Notes: generated from the sequence alone by a model not told the origin. DNA of 34,616 nucleotides from Niallia endozanthoxylica (GCF_008710145.1 NZ_VYKL01000001.1:1-34616), one strand, 5' to 3'. Shown: positions 1 to 8,605, numbered from the stretch's first letter. Made by a program: numbers and translations.

Positions 1-70
1 GTAGGAGAGCCAGGTTGATGATCATTATAGAAGGATGATAGTGCCCAGGTAATCAAAATAACTCCATGAC

Positions 71-100
71 AAAAAACTGCATGCAATCATCTGCATGCAG
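71..100 (-). terminator. Rho-independent terminator of pbpG
   Basis: Read on the minus strand, an 8-bp stem (CTGCATGC pairing with GCATGCAG, 8-nt loop) is followed at once by six T residues. It begins 7 bases after the pbpG stop codon. Bases 1-70, beyond it, hold nothing I can support. Confidence 0.8.
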
Positions 101-106
101 CTCCAA

Positions 107-2197
107 CTATGACCATGGCAGCACTTTCTTATACCATGGGATATGATCTCCATCCTCATGTTCTTCAGGGTGTTTATTCTTTTTTCCTTTAGAGGATTCT
201 TTATCATGCTCTAGCATGTGTTCTGTACAATATTCAGTCGGTTCTGTGCCGGCTGCAAAGTAGGTATAGCGCCTCACCGGACATTCTTTCGTGGCCAGCT
301 TCCCGTTTACAGGATCTAAATAAACGCCTACGGTACCCTTCGGAGCTTTAAATGATTTTTCTGGAGTCCCTTCAAGAGCTTCTTCCATAAATTCAACCCA
401 GACATTTTTAGCATACATTTGATCAAGCTTTAGTTCAATCGTCTGGCCGTCGTCATAACCGGTCCAAACCGCTGTAACAAGCTGTGGGGAAAAACCAATC
501 ATCCAGCTGTCTGCATTCGTTGAACCGGATTTTCCGGCATAGGTTCGTGTCATATCATTGATAATTGTGCTGCCGGTGACACTGGCATAGCCGTTTAATT
601 TTTTATCAAACATACCTGTCATCATATGGGTCATGACAAAGGCCAAGTCCGGACGCAGTACTGCCTGAGGCTTGGGGTCGTGCTCGTAAATGACTTCACC
701 CTTATGGTTTTCAACCTTTTTAATTGTAACTGGTTTGACCTTTTTTCCGCCGTTGGCAAACAGACTGTAGGCATTGGCCATTTCAATTACGCGCACACCG
801 GATGTACCAAGGGCAAGGGAGGGGACCTTTGCCATATCAGATGTGATTCCGAAGCGCTTCGCTGTTTCTACCAAGGTCTCCTCACCAAGAAACAGGTGGG
901 TCTTCACGGCATACACATTATCAGATAAGGCTAAAGCCTGTGCCATTGTAATATCATCTTCGGCATATTGATTATTAAAATTATGTGGTGTATATTCGGC
1001 ACGGTTATCATCAAACTTAAATGTGGTCAGCTCGCTGCGCATCGTTGAGGCTGGGGTAAATCCCTGCTCAAGCGCCGCATAATAAAGGAGCGGTTTGATC
1101 GTTGAACCTGGCTGACGCTCGGCTTGTGTAACGCGGTTATATGAACTTTCCGTATAATCCCGGCCGCCGACGAGAGCCTTTACATAGCCGTTTTTTGGAT
1201 TCATAGCGACAAAGCCGACTTGAATAGCGGAATCATCGGATATTTGCTTCGCGATAGTTTCCTCGGCTAATTTTTGTTGATCCAAATCAAGTGTGGTAAA
1301 GACCTTTAATCCGCCAAGCTCAATCGTTCTTTCATCGAGCTTTAATAACTCTGATAATTCTTGCCGCACTGCATCTTGAAAATAAGGAGCCGTTACAAGC
1401 TTTGTATGTGGGTGCTTACCCACAATTTTGAGCTTCTCCTGTTCGGCTTTTTGTGCTGCGGCTTCATCAATTAAATTAATTTCCTGCATGGCTGACAAAA
1501 TAGTTCCCTGCCGCAACTTTGCTTTTTCAATTGAGGCGAGCGGCGAGTAGATGCTTGGTCCTTTCGGAATTCCTGCCAGCATCGCTGCCTCGGCCAATGT
1601 TAGTTGCGAGGCATCCTTGCCAAAGTAATACTGGCTTGCCGCCTGAGCACCGTATGCCCCATGGCCGTAATAAATCGTATTTAAGTAGCCTTCTAAAATT
1701 TGTTCTTTCGTATAGTTCATTTCAAGACGAATCGTATAAAAGGCTTCATTTAATTTTCGCTGCCATGTTTTATCGTGCTCAAGGTAGAGGTTGCGGGCAT
1801 ATTGCTGACTAATTGTGCTGGCGCCCTGGACCTTTGACATTGCTTTAATGTCTGCGAGGGCGGCACCGGCAATTCTTTTATAGTCAAAGCCGTTATGCTC
1901 GTAATATTTTCGGTCTTCAATGGCAAGCGTTGCATCTATAAGGTGTGGGCTGATTTCGTCAAAATTAACCCAATATCGCTTTTGACCGTTGTTGCTTTCT
2001 CCGATTACCGTTCCATTGTCATCATAGTAAAGAGTTGACTGTGGAACAGCGAGTGGAGGAGGTCCAAGAACTTTGGCATAGATCAAAACTCCAATGATAA
2101 AAAGAACCATCAAACAAGCAATAATAAAACAAAGAAAGAATAAGGCCCGTAAATATTTAATTGTTTTTCGAAACCGTTGATCTGTCATAAGTTCCAT
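107..2197 (-). CDS. pbpG: class A penicillin-binding protein (transglycosylase/transpeptidase), PBP2D-like
   Basis: Bifunctional peptidoglycan synthase of 696 aa, anchored in the membrane by one N-terminal helix (about residues 16-42) with its catalytic domains outside the cell. The glycosyltransferase (family 51) domain is seen in EDRKYYEH with catalytic Glu94, GASTISQQ (125-132) and the RKLNEA...LNTIYYG stretch (148-178). The transpeptidase domain has STIK with nucleophile Ser365, SDN (425-427) and KSG (556-558), so both activities look intact. The C-terminal tail is unusually rich in His, Glu, Asp and Lys before ending in PWYKKVLPWS. The ATG start has GGGGGTG seven bases upstream. Divergence from speE-speB matches the B. 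subtilis pbpG (ywhE) locus, and the length is close to the 691 aa I recall for that protein. In B. subtilis pbpG is forespore-expressed under sigma-G; a weak sigma-G-like promoter lies upstream here. Another sporulation PBP of the same class (pbpF type) is the main alternative. Confidence 0.93.
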   Translation of the reverse strand: MELMTDQRFRKTIKYLRALFFLCFIIACLMVLFIIGVLIYAKVLGPPPLAVPQSTLYYDDNGTVIGESNNGQKRYWVNFDEISPHLIDATLAIEDRKYYEHNGFDYKRIAGAALADIKAMSKVQGASTISQQYARNLYLEHDKTWQRKLNEAFYTIRLEMNYTKEQILEGYLNTIYYGHGAYGAQAASQYYFGKDASQLTLAEAAMLAGIPKGPSIYSPLASIEKAKLRQGTILSAMQEINLIDEAAAQKAEQEKLKIVGKHPHTKLVTAPYFQDAVRQELSELLKLDERTIELGGLKVFTTLDLDQQKLAEETIAKQISDDSAIQVGFVAMNPKNGYVKALVGGRDYTESSYNRVTQAERQPGSTIKPLLYYAALEQGFTPASTMRSELTTFKFDDNRAEYTPHNFNNQYAEDDITMAQALALSDNVYAVKTHLFLGEETLVETAKRFGITSDMAKVPSLALGTSGVRVIEMANAYSLFANGGKKVKPVTIKKVENHKGEVIYEHDPKPQAVLRPDLAFVMTHMMTGMFDKKLNGYASVTGSTIINDMTRTYAGKSGSTNADSWMIGFSPQLVTAVWTGYDDGQTIELKLDQMYAKNVWVEFMEEALEGTPEKSFKAPKGTVGVYLDPVNGKLATKECPVRRYTYFAAGTEPTEYCTEHMLEHDKESSKGKKNKHPEEHEDGDHIPWYKKVLPWS

Positions 2198-2216
2198 AAT
2201 GTTTCACCCCCAAATA

Positions 2217-2260
2217 GAAATGCGGAGACGCCTTGTCGTGGCTGGGCGTCGAAGCTGGAC
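2217..2260 (+). repeat. dispersed modular hairpin repeat, copy 1 (short)
   Basis: Short member of the family seen at 2470, 26106, 31546, 31653, 33357 and 34576. It starts like the others (GCGG then the left stem) and ends with GAAGCTGGAC. The basal stem is GACGCC (2226-2231) pairing with GGCGTC (2245-2250). The inner modules found in longer copies are missing. It lies within the probable 5' leader of pbpG. Confidence 0.7.
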
Positions 2261-2342
2261 GAATAAAATGCGTAAGACGCTGTGAGCACCTGCTCAGCAA
2301 CCCTGTCCAATTTCTCTTTTATATAAAAAATAAACATATTAT

Positions 2343-2373
2343 TAGTATTGAAAAATAAACGGGTTTTTAAACA
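2343..2373 (-). promoter_or_regulatory. candidate sigma-G promoter of pbpG
   Basis: On the minus strand TGTTTA (2373-2368) lies 18 bases from AATACTA (2349-2343). AATACTA differs from the sigma-G -10 consensus CATACTA at one position; the -35 is weaker. The assignment rests partly on pbpG being a known sigma-G gene in B. subtilis. Confidence 0.4.
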
Positions 2374-2469
2374 TTTTCTGGGTGGCCCGGAAACTTTTTC
2401 TTTTTATTTCATATAGAATGCTCTATAATTTTTTTGTTTGCTTTTAACCTGTCTGGGTAACATAAAAAA

Positions 2470-2520
2470 GAAATGCGGAAGCGGCTTATGACCCCGAGGG
2501 TCTAGCTGCTGCAGCTGGAC
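2470..2520 (+). repeat. dispersed modular hairpin repeat, copy 2 (short)
   Basis: Begins AAATGCGG and ends GCAGCTGGAC. The basal stem AGCGGC pairs with GCTGCT (one G-U). It carries an inner hairpin GACCC-CGA-GGGTC that is also present in the copy at 31546. It lies upstream of speE in the same orientation as copy 1. Confidence 0.7.
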
Positions 2521-2565
2521 AAAAGATGATTTAGTGTTTTCAATCCAATTGAAGGGATGAATACA

Positions 2566-3393
2566 ATGGGAATTTGGTTTACCGAGAAACAGACAGAGAA
2601 CTTCGGGATTACGATGAAAATCAATCGTACCTTACATACAGAGCAAACAGAGTTTCAAAAACTGGACATGGTCGAAACAGAAGAATGGGGTAATATGCTT
2701 TTACTTGATGATATGGTCATGACTTCTGTCAGAGATGAGTTTGTTTACCATGAGATGGTCGCACATATACCTCTTTTTACCCATCCCAATCCGGAAAACA
2801 TATTGGTTGTTGGCGGCGGTGACGGTGGAGTCATTCGTGAAGTGTTAAAGCATCCAAAGGTGAAAAAGGCAACATTGGTTGATATTGACGGCAAGGTAAT
2901 TGAGTATTCAAAGAAATATCTGCCTGAAATTGCTGGAAAGCTCGATGATGAGCGCGTTGAGGTTAAAGTAGGCGACGGTTTTATGCATATTGCTGAAAGC
3001 GACAATACCTATGATGTGATCATGGTGGATTCAACAGAGCCGGTAGGTCCAGCAGTCAATCTTTTTACAAAAGGCTTTTATGCCGGTATTTCCAAGGCAC
3101 TGAAGGAAGATGGTATCTTTGTGGCACAGTCGGACAATCCTTGGTTTAAGAGTGATTTAATCCGCAGCGTACAAAAGGATGTAAAAGAAATTTTCCCTAT
3201 TACACGCTTATACATAGCAAATATTCCGACGTATCCAAGCGGGATGTGGGCCTTTACACTCGGATCAAAAAAATATGACCCGCTTGAAGTAAGTGACGAC
3301 CGTTTTCATGAAATAGAAACAAAATATTATACAAAGGAATTACATAAGGCGGCATTTGTGCTGCCTAAGTTTGTAAAGGATTTAACAGAGTAA
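2566..3393 (+). CDS. speE: spermidine synthase (polyamine aminopropyltransferase)
   Basis: Transfers the aminopropyl group of decarboxylated S-adenosylmethionine to putrescine to make spermidine; cytosolic. The 275-aa protein opens MGIWFTEKQ, as family members do. It has the nucleotide-binding GGGDGG (83-88) and the acidic VDIDGKVIE segment, then [10 protein letters not shown] with the catalytic Asp (about 155). The region YPSGMWAFT closes the active site. I chose ATG 2566 over an in-frame ATG at 2557 because GAAGGG lies nine bases before 2566 but directly abuts 2557. The protein aligns closely with B. subtilis SpeE as I recall it. speB follows on the same strand, as in B. subtilis, but the two are separated by 246 bases of palindromes. 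Confidence 0.96.
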   Translation: MGIWFTEKQTENFGITMKINRTLHTEQTEFQKLDMVETEEWGNMLLLDDMVMTSVRDEFVYHEMVAHIPLFTHPNPENILVVGGGDGGVIREVLKHPKVKKATLVDIDGKVIEYSKKYLPEIAGKLDDERVEVKVGDGFMHIAESDNTYDVIMVDSTEPVGPAVNLFTKGFYAGISKALKEDGIFVAQSDNPWFKSDLIRSVQKDVKEIFPITRLYIANIPTYPSGMWAFTLGSKKYDPLEVSDDRFHEIETKYYTKELHKAAFVLPKFVKDLTE

Positions 3394-3429
3394 CTTTATT
3401 CAGCAGAGGTCCTCTGCTGAATAAAGTTA
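3391..3429. repeat. perfect 39-nt palindrome overlapping the speE stop codon
   Basis: Two 19-base arms (3391-3409 and 3411-3429) are exact reverse complements with one base between them. The left arm begins with the TAA stop of speE. No T-tract follows, so it is not a canonical terminator. A diverged copy of the right-arm end (GCTGAATGAAGTTA, 3476-3489) follows 60 bases later. Confidence 0.85.
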
Positions 3430-3524
3430 AGGAGTGAAGACAAAAAGCTCTCCGATTCAGTAGGGTTCAAATCCGGCTGAATGAAGTTATGTCTCCGGCG
3501 AGTCTTGCGATTTTTTAAGGGTAA

Positions 3525-3577
3525 TTTATCGAGCGAGCTCGATAAAAATCCGGACGCAAATTCGACGGGCGAATTTG
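3525..3577. repeat. pair of perfect hairpins in the speE-speB spacer
   Basis: 3525-3546 is TTTATCGAGC-GA-GCTCGATAAA, a 10-bp stem with a 2-base centre. 3557-3577 is CAAATTCG-ACGGG-CGAATTTG, an 8-bp stem with a 5-base loop. The second recurs, nearly identical and inverted, at 29504-29523 after spo0F. This stretch is read through in frame upstream of speB, but nothing suggests it is coding. Confidence 0.75.
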
Positions 3578-3639
3578 AATTATACAGGAAAAGGATACTT
3601 GCGTCAAAAGCGGTATCGAAGATAAAAGGGGGATTTACT

Positions 3640-4512
3640 ATGCGTTTTGATGAAGCTTATTCAGGTAATGTGTTTATTAAAAGTCATCCAAGTTATGAGG
3701 AAAGTAAGGTAGTTATATACGGTATGCCGATGGACTGGACAGTAAGCTACCGTCCAGGCTCCCGTTTTGGTCCTGCCCGCATCCGCGAAGTATCAATCGG
3801 AATTGAGGAGTATAGCCCATATTTAGATAAAGATTTAAATGATCTTAAATACTTTGATGCAGGAGATATTCCGCTGCCATTCGGTAATGCACAAAAGAGT
3901 CTGGATTTGATTGAAGAATATCTTGATGGCTTGCTGGCAGATGGTAAATTTCCGCTTGGTATGGGTGGTGAGCATCTTGTGACATGGCCGGTTATTAAAG
4001 CGATGTATAAAAAATATCCAGATTTAGCAATTATTCATATGGATGCACACACTGACCTGCGTGAGAATTATGAGGGCGAGCCGTTGTCCCATTCAACGCC
4101 GATTCGAAAAGCAGCTGACCTTATTGGACCGCAGAATATTTATTCCTTTGGCATCCGTTCTGGTATGAAGGAAGAGTTTGAATGGGCAAAAGAAGTGGGC
4201 ATGCATCTATTCAAATTTGATGTTCACAAGCCGCTTCAGGAGATTCTGCCAACGCTTGCCGGACGCCCTGTTTATGTGACCATCGATATTGATGTGTTAG
4301 ACCCGGCTCATGCGCCTGGAACAGGTACGGTTGATGCAGGAGGTATTACATCAAGAGAATTGCTCGCATCCATCCATGAAATCGCTCATTCTGATGTGCG
4401 TGTAGTGGGCGCCGACCTTGTAGAGGTTGCTCCGATTTATGATCATTCCGAGCAAACCGTTAACACAGCAAGCAAGCTTCTGCGCGAAATGCTGCTTGGG
4501 TTTGTGAAATAA
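3640..4512 (+). CDS. speB: agmatinase
   Basis: Hydrolyses agmatine to putrescine and urea, feeding SpeE; cytosolic, di-manganese ureohydrolase family. The 290-aa protein has all metal-ligand motifs: GGEH (109-112), DAHTD (135-139) and DIDVLDPAHAPGT (from 216). The reading frame is open back to 3481, but ATG 3640 is the right start. AAAGGGGG lies seven bases upstream, the protein then opens MRFDEAYSG like B. subtilis SpeB, and the length matches that protein. The extra upstream codons are hairpin repeat sequence. Pairing with speE indicates the arginine-agmatine-putrescine-spermidine route. Confidence 0.96.
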   Translation: MRFDEAYSGNVFIKSHPSYEESKVVIYGMPMDWTVSYRPGSRFGPARIREVSIGIEEYSPYLDKDLNDLKYFDAGDIPLPFGNAQKSLDLIEEYLDGLLADGKFPLGMGGEHLVTWPVIKAMYKKYPDLAIIHMDAHTDLRENYEGEPLSHSTPIRKAADLIGPQNIYSFGIRSGMKEEFEWAKEVGMHLFKFDVHKPLQEILPTLAGRPVYVTIDIDVLDPAHAPGTGTVDAGGITSRELLASIHEIAHSDVRVVGADLVEVAPIYDHSEQTVNTASKLLREMLLGFVK

Positions 4513-4520
4513 TGTTTAAC

Positions 4521-4553
4521 AACCAGAGACAAATGGAGGTCTCTGGTTTTTTT
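4521..4553 (+). terminator. Rho-independent terminator of speB
   Basis: AACCAGAGAC pairs with GTCTCTGGTT (10 bp, 8-nt loop) and runs into a T-tract ending at 4553, beginning eight bases after the speB stop. Confidence 0.92.
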
Positions 4554-4558
4554 CTGCA

Positions 4559-4569
4559 GTGCCTGACAC
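4559..4569. repeat. GTGCCTGACAC motif, copy 1
   Basis: This 11-mer recurs exactly at 10867-10877. Both copies sit just next to a transcription terminator at a gene end, and the motif is close to its own reverse complement. It looks like a fragment of a short dispersed repeat. Confidence 0.4.
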
Positions 4570-4656
4570 TAAAAATAGACATTTATAATAAATTTTCCAC
4601 GTTAAAAAGACATTCAAGATATACATTTTCCTTTTTATTATCTTCCTTCCAAATAA

Positions 4657-4686
4657 TGCATACAAATCACGGTCTATGGAAAAATA
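4657..4686 (+). promoter_or_regulatory. candidate sigma-G promoter of the germinant receptor operon
   Basis: TGCATA (4657-4662) matches the sigma-G -35 well. At 17 bases spacing there is AAAAATA (4680-4686), which matches the -10 consensus CATACTA at five of seven positions. The predicted start lies about 23 bases before the ORF. Germinant receptor operons are typically sigma-G dependent. Confidence 0.45.
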
Positions 4687-4715
4687 TACCCATATGAAAA
4701 AAGGGGTAGCTCGTG

Positions 4716-6278
4716 ATGCGTGATTTCCGAAAACGAAAGACACTACAGGATTTATTCAATAAAAAAACAGAATCTCTGCCATCAGAGATCAATATGAACA
4801 CGATGAGTTCGGATCTATCAGAAATGGAACAGCAATTGAAGAAGCTTTTTGAAAACTGTTCGGATTTTGTGATTCGGCCTGTCTATGTCATGGATAAAGT
4901 CAAAATATTACTCATTTATATAGATGGGCTCATTGATACGAACATGCTTGATGAAGTTTTTTTAAAGCCAATGCTATTTGAACGAAGACCTCAAGGGCTT
5001 GAAGAGGTTTCGTCGTTGGGGCAGGTCATTGAACAGAAGCTGATCGCGATTACCCAAGTGCAAAACGTGTCCAAGCTGAGTGAACTGGCAGATGGAATTC
5101 TGAAAGCAAATATCGGTGTGGTTATTGATGGAGAAACAAAAGCCATGCTTGCCGGACTGCCAGGTTTTGAAAAAAGGTCGATTGAAGAACCGGCAACAGA
5201 AGTCACCATTCGCGGTCCGAAAGAGGGATTTACAGAATCTTTAAGGACCAATACAACCCTTTTGCGCAGAAGAATTCGCAGTACAAAACTCAAATTAGAA
5301 TCCTTCACCATTGGAGAACTGTCGAAAACAGATGTAGTGATTGCCTATATTGAAGGAATTGCAACTGATTCTCTTTTAAAGGAAGTCCGATTAAGAATTG
5401 AGAGGATTAGGCTGGATGCACTGATGGGTTCGGAAATGTTGGAGGAGTTTATAGAAGATGTCCCTTATTCTCCCTTTCCACAGATTCAGAATACGGAAAG
5501 ACCGGATATCCTTGTAGCTAATCTACTCGAGGGCAGAGTAGGAATTATTGTAGATAACACGCCTTTTGTTCTCGTGGTTCCGATGACATTTTGGAGCGGA
5601 CTACAAGCTGCGGATGATTATTATGAACGCTTTATTTATACGACATTTATTCGCTTTATTCGTTTCACTTTGTTTAACATCTCTCTTTTTTTGCCATCCC
5701 TTTATGTAGCGCTGTCGACCTTTCATCCCAAGCTTATTCCAACGAGTTTGCTTTTTAGTGTTGCTGCTGCAAGGGAGGGGGTGCCGTTCCCGGCCATTAT
5801 TGAAGCTTTGATGATGGAGTTTGTGTTTGAAGGCCTGCGGGAAGCAGGTGTCCGTTTGCCGAAAGCAATTGGGTCTGCCGTTAGTATTGTAGGAGCTCTG
5901 GTTATTGGCCAGGCTGCTGTACAGGCCGGGATTGTTTCTGCTCCAATGGTTATTGTCGTTGCGACAACTGGAATCGCATCATTTTCCATTCCTCGTTATA
6001 ATTTTGGCACCTCCATCAGAGTGATAAGGTTCATCATGTTAATTTTAGCCGGGATTTTCGGCTTATATGGGATTGTGCTAGGCTTTATTGCCTTACATAT
6101 TCATTTAGTATGTCTGCGTTCCTTTGGCATTCCGTATTTCAGTCCAGTAGCACCGCAAATTCCAGCCGATTTAAAAGATGTCATTGTAAGACTGCCAAGA
6201 TGGACTTTGAATAAACGGCCAACTTTTTTGGCAGGCAAGGATAAGATACGCTTTCCAAAAGGGCAAAAACCAAAATAG
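4716..6278 (+). CDS. spore germinant receptor A subunit (GerA/GerKA family)
   Basis: A subunit of an inner-membrane germinant receptor in spores, which with the B and C subunits senses nutrients and triggers germination. It is 520 aa. The N-terminal half (about 1-280) is soluble and contains the NVSKLSELADGILKAN and RGPKEGFTESLRTN signatures typical of the family. The C-terminal half has several hydrophobic helices, including the family hallmark EGLREAGVRLPKAIG followed by VGALVIGQAAVQAG. A basic tail closes the protein. The start is ATG 4716; GTG 4713 directly before it is an alternative, with AAGGGG at 4701-4706 serving either. First gene of an A-C-B operon, the arrangement of B. subtilis gerK. 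The germinant cannot be inferred. Confidence 0.93.
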   Translation: MRDFRKRKTLQDLFNKKTESLPSEINMNTMSSDLSEMEQQLKKLFENCSDFVIRPVYVMDKVKILLIYIDGLIDTNMLDEVFLKPMLFERRPQGLEEVSSLGQVIEQKLIAITQVQNVSKLSELADGILKANIGVVIDGETKAMLAGLPGFEKRSIEEPATEVTIRGPKEGFTESLRTNTTLLRRRIRSTKLKLESFTIGELSKTDVVIAYIEGIATDSLLKEVRLRIERIRLDALMGSEMLEEFIEDVPYSPFPQIQNTERPDILVANLLEGRVGIIVDNTPFVLVVPMTFWSGLQAADDYYERFIYTTFIRFIRFTLFNISLFLPSLYVALSTFHPKLIPTSLLFSVAAAREGVPFPAIIEALMMEFVFEGLREAGVRLPKAIGSAVSIVGALVIGQAAVQAGIVSAPMVIVVATTGIASFSIPRYNFGTSIRVIRFIMLILAGIFGLYGIVLGFIALHIHLVCLRSFGIPYFSPVAPQIPADLKDVIVRLPRWTLNKRPTFLAGKDKIRFPKGQKPK

Positions 6279-6293
6279 GGAGTATAGGAAAAA

Positions 6294-7502
6294 ATGAGTA
6301 AAGGGAGTATGGTTTGTATTATTTTGTGTCTCCAAATAATGATAACGGCGGGCTGCTGGGATAGCATGGAATTGAATGATCGTGCATTATGGCTGGCAAC
6401 AGGCTGGGATATCGGTGAAAAGGAAGATGAAATTCAAATATGCGGACAAATAGCCATTCCCTCTAATATGCAGTCGCAAAGCGGAGGGGGTGGCGGAGGA
6501 GGGAAAGGTGAATCGTTCGTAGCTGTTTCGGCTAAGGGGAAAAATGTACAAGAAGCATTGGAAAATCAACAAGGCATGCTTTCGAGGGAAGCCTATTTTG
6601 GCCATAGGCGCGTCACTTTTTATGGAGAGGAGTTTGCCAAACGCGGTTTGAAACAAGAAATAGATATAAACAGTAGAAGCCCGAATGTCGGAATTCGGAC
6701 AGATGTGTTTGTCGTAAAAGGGGATACTGCTTTAAATGCGCTGAATCAGTCCAATCCATTTGAAAATCCCCCGGCAGTTGCAGCATTGAAGGCCCATAGA
6801 CAAGCGGGAGGAAGAGGAGATAAGGTCTATTTAGATCTTCTTATGGCTGCTAACAGTGAAGGGATTCGACCTACTATACCTGTCGTTGAAATTGAGCCCA
6901 TTCAAAAGGGAAATAAAGAGGCCAAGGGCGAAGCGAAGAAAACCATTTTAAAATTGACAGGATTGGCAGTGTTTGGCCCTGATTTGAAATTAGCAGGTTT
7001 TTTAAATATGAATGAAAACCGGGACTATCTTTGGGTAACAGGGAATTTACAAAAAAAGACGATTACGATTTCATTGGGTGGTCAAAGCAATGCAAGTTTG
7101 GCTTTGACTAAGATTAAAGGAAAGATCATTCCAAAAATGGAGGGAAATCAGATTACTTTTACGGTTAAGCTAAGCGGAGAAGGGGGTATTACTGAAAATA
7201 ACAATAATTTGAATATTAATATGACGAGAAATGTCCGGACTCTAGAAAAATCTATGGAAAAGCAAACAAAAGAACAGGTATTAGCAACCATCAATAAAGT
7301 ACAAAAGGAATTTGGATTAGATATTTTTGGATTCGGAGAGTCTGTTCATAAAAAGTATCCTCATAAGTGGAAAAAGGTAAAAAAAGATTGGGATCGTTAT
7401 TTTGCAGAAGCAAACATTTCGGTAAATGTTGACCTTAAAATACGTCAAATTGGTATGACCGGTCCATCCATGCTGTATAAAGAAAGCGAGATAAAAGAAT
7501 GA
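6294..7502 (+). CDS. spore germinant receptor C subunit, lipoprotein (GerC/GerKC family)
   Basis: Lipoprotein subunit of the germinant receptor. A short hydrophobic signal ends in the lipobox TAGC with the lipidated Cys at residue 21, followed by WDSMELNDRA, which is characteristic of GerC proteins. The mature protein (about 380 aa) should lie on the outer face of the spore inner membrane. NSRSPNVGIRTDVFVVKG and the C-terminal FGFGESVHKKYPHKWK segment are family features. A run of seven glycines after QSQS (about residues 63-70) lies in a probable surface loop. The gene starts 15 bases after the A subunit and its stop overlaps the B subunit start (ATGA), indicating translational coupling. Confidence 0.93.
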   Translation: MSKGSMVCIILCLQIMITAGCWDSMELNDRALWLATGWDIGEKEDEIQICGQIAIPSNMQSQSGGGGGGGKGESFVAVSAKGKNVQEALENQQGMLSREAYFGHRRVTFYGEEFAKRGLKQEIDINSRSPNVGIRTDVFVVKGDTALNALNQSNPFENPPAVAALKAHRQAGGRGDKVYLDLLMAANSEGIRPTIPVVEIEPIQKGNKEAKGEAKKTILKLTGLAVFGPDLKLAGFLNMNENRDYLWVTGNLQKKTITISLGGQSNASLALTKIKGKIIPKMEGNQITFTVKLSGEGGITENNNNLNINMTRNVRTLEKSMEKQTKEQVLATINKVQKEFGLDIFGFGESVHKKYPHKWKKVKKDWDRYFAEANISVNVDLKIRQIGMTGPSMLYKESEIKE

Positions 7503-8605
7503 AAATCACGGGGCTGCAAATATATTGGATTATGTTCTCTATACTAGTTGGAAATACAGTGCTCATTACCATTACACCGGCTGTTAAGTATGCCAAACAA
7601 GATATGTGGATGTCCTATCTTATAGCAGGGCTGGGAGGAACCTTGATTGTGTTCCTTGCAACTAAGGCGGCCTTGCTGTATCCCAAGCATACACTGATTG
7701 AATATAGTAAATTCATTTTTGGTAAATGGATTGGAATCTTAACCGCGATACTCTATTTAGTCTATTGGTATACGGTTATCGGTAATATATTAGGAGAATT
7801 TACTGAATTTGTGAGCATTATTTTACTTCCAAAAACCCCTCACTGGATATTGCTTTTGACCATTCTTTTATTATTAGTTTATATTGCTTATATAGGAGGA
7901 ATAGAAGCGGTTGGACGGTGTGGTGAGGTGTTTGGTCCTATTATTTTTATGAGTTTTATCTTGTTAATCGCTTTTACTATTCCCAATCTTCAATTCAATC
8001 GTATTCTCCCTATTTATGCGGATTCTGGATTATATCCTATTATAAGAGGCAGTTTCTATCCTCTTTCCTTTTTAGGGGAGTCTGTACTCATGTTAATGCT
8101 CATTTCATTTATGGATCAGCCGGAGAAAGGAACCCGCCGGGCAGTATGGGGAGTTTTATCGGCAGCAGTGCTGATTACTTTCTCCACCGTCAGTGTAATT
8201 CTTATTTTTGGACCAGCAGTGTCAGCAAAGCTGAAATATCCTATAATTGAGACTATCAGATACATTAATGTAATGAATTTTATCCAAAACCTTGAAATTG
8301 TTGCTGTATTAATTTGGATTTTAAGCCTTTTTATCAAGTTATCACTCTATTTTGTTCTGGCAGCCTATGGAACTGCACAGCTTTTTCATATAAAAGACTG
8401 GAAAAAGCTTATATGGGTTGTGGCAGTCATTTCTTTTCTTTTGGCTATGGTTTTTTCAAGATCTACAACATACGGGATGGAATATATCGAGTATTTTTGG
8501 CTTCCAGTGGTCCTCACTCTAAATATGGCAGTGATTCCGCTCCTGCTATGGATGGTCGGAAGTCTTCGAAAAAAGAAGCAAGCATCCAATTCTTCTAATG
8601 GATAA
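7499..8605 (+). CDS. spore germinant receptor B subunit (GerB/GerKB family)
   Basis: Integral membrane subunit (368 aa) of the germinant receptor, belonging to the amino acid-polyamine-organocation transporter superfamily. It is thought to carry the germinant-binding site. About ten hydrophobic helices can be traced from residue 8 to residue 360. The N-terminus (ITGLQIYWIMFSILVGN) and SGLYPIIRGSFYP at mid-length are typical of the spore germination permease family. The ATG overlaps the last codon and stop of the C subunit by four bases. No terminator is seen directly after it; the next promoter lies 12 bases downstream. Confidence 0.92.
   Translation: MKITGLQIYWIMFSILVGNTVLITITPAVKYAKQDMWMSYLIAGLGGTLIVFLATKAALLYPKHTLIEYSKFIFGKWIGILTAILYLVYWYTVIGNILGEFTEFVSIILLPKTPHWILLLTILLLLVYIAYIGGIEAVGRCGEVFGPIIFMSFILLIAFTIPNLQFNRILPIYADSGLYPIIRGSFYPLSFLGESVLMLMLISFMDQPEKGTRRAVWGVLSAAVLITFSTVSVILIFGPAVSAKLKYPIIETIRYINVMNFIQNLEIVAVLIWILSLFIKLSLYFVLAAYGTAQLFHIKDWKKLIWVVAVISFLLAMVFSRSTTYGMEYIEYFWLPVVLTLNMAVIPLLLWMVGSLRKKKQASNSSNG

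Larger units (their letters stand above)
2198..2565. other. divergent intergenic region pbpG / speE
   Basis: No coding sequence is supported in these 368 bases. The region holds two short copies of the dispersed hairpin repeat (2217-2260 and 2470-2520), a sigma-G-like site for pbpG on the minus strand, and a TATAAT at 2424-2429 that may be the speE -10 box but lacks a convincing -35. Confidence 0.7.

Noticed and set aside
1519..1812. 97-aa plus-strand ORF inside pbpG
   Set aside because: Antisense shadow of a well-supported gene, no ribosome binding site or recognisable protein features.
2217..2520. insertion sequence bounded by the two repeat copies at 2217 and 2470
   Set aside because: The copies are direct, the space between is AT-rich without any transposase, and each copy folds as an independent element.
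3481..3639. 53-codon N-terminal extension of speB
   Set aside because: The extension reads through perfect hairpins, has no ribosome binding site, and the internal ATG at 3640 has a strong one and the family N-terminus.
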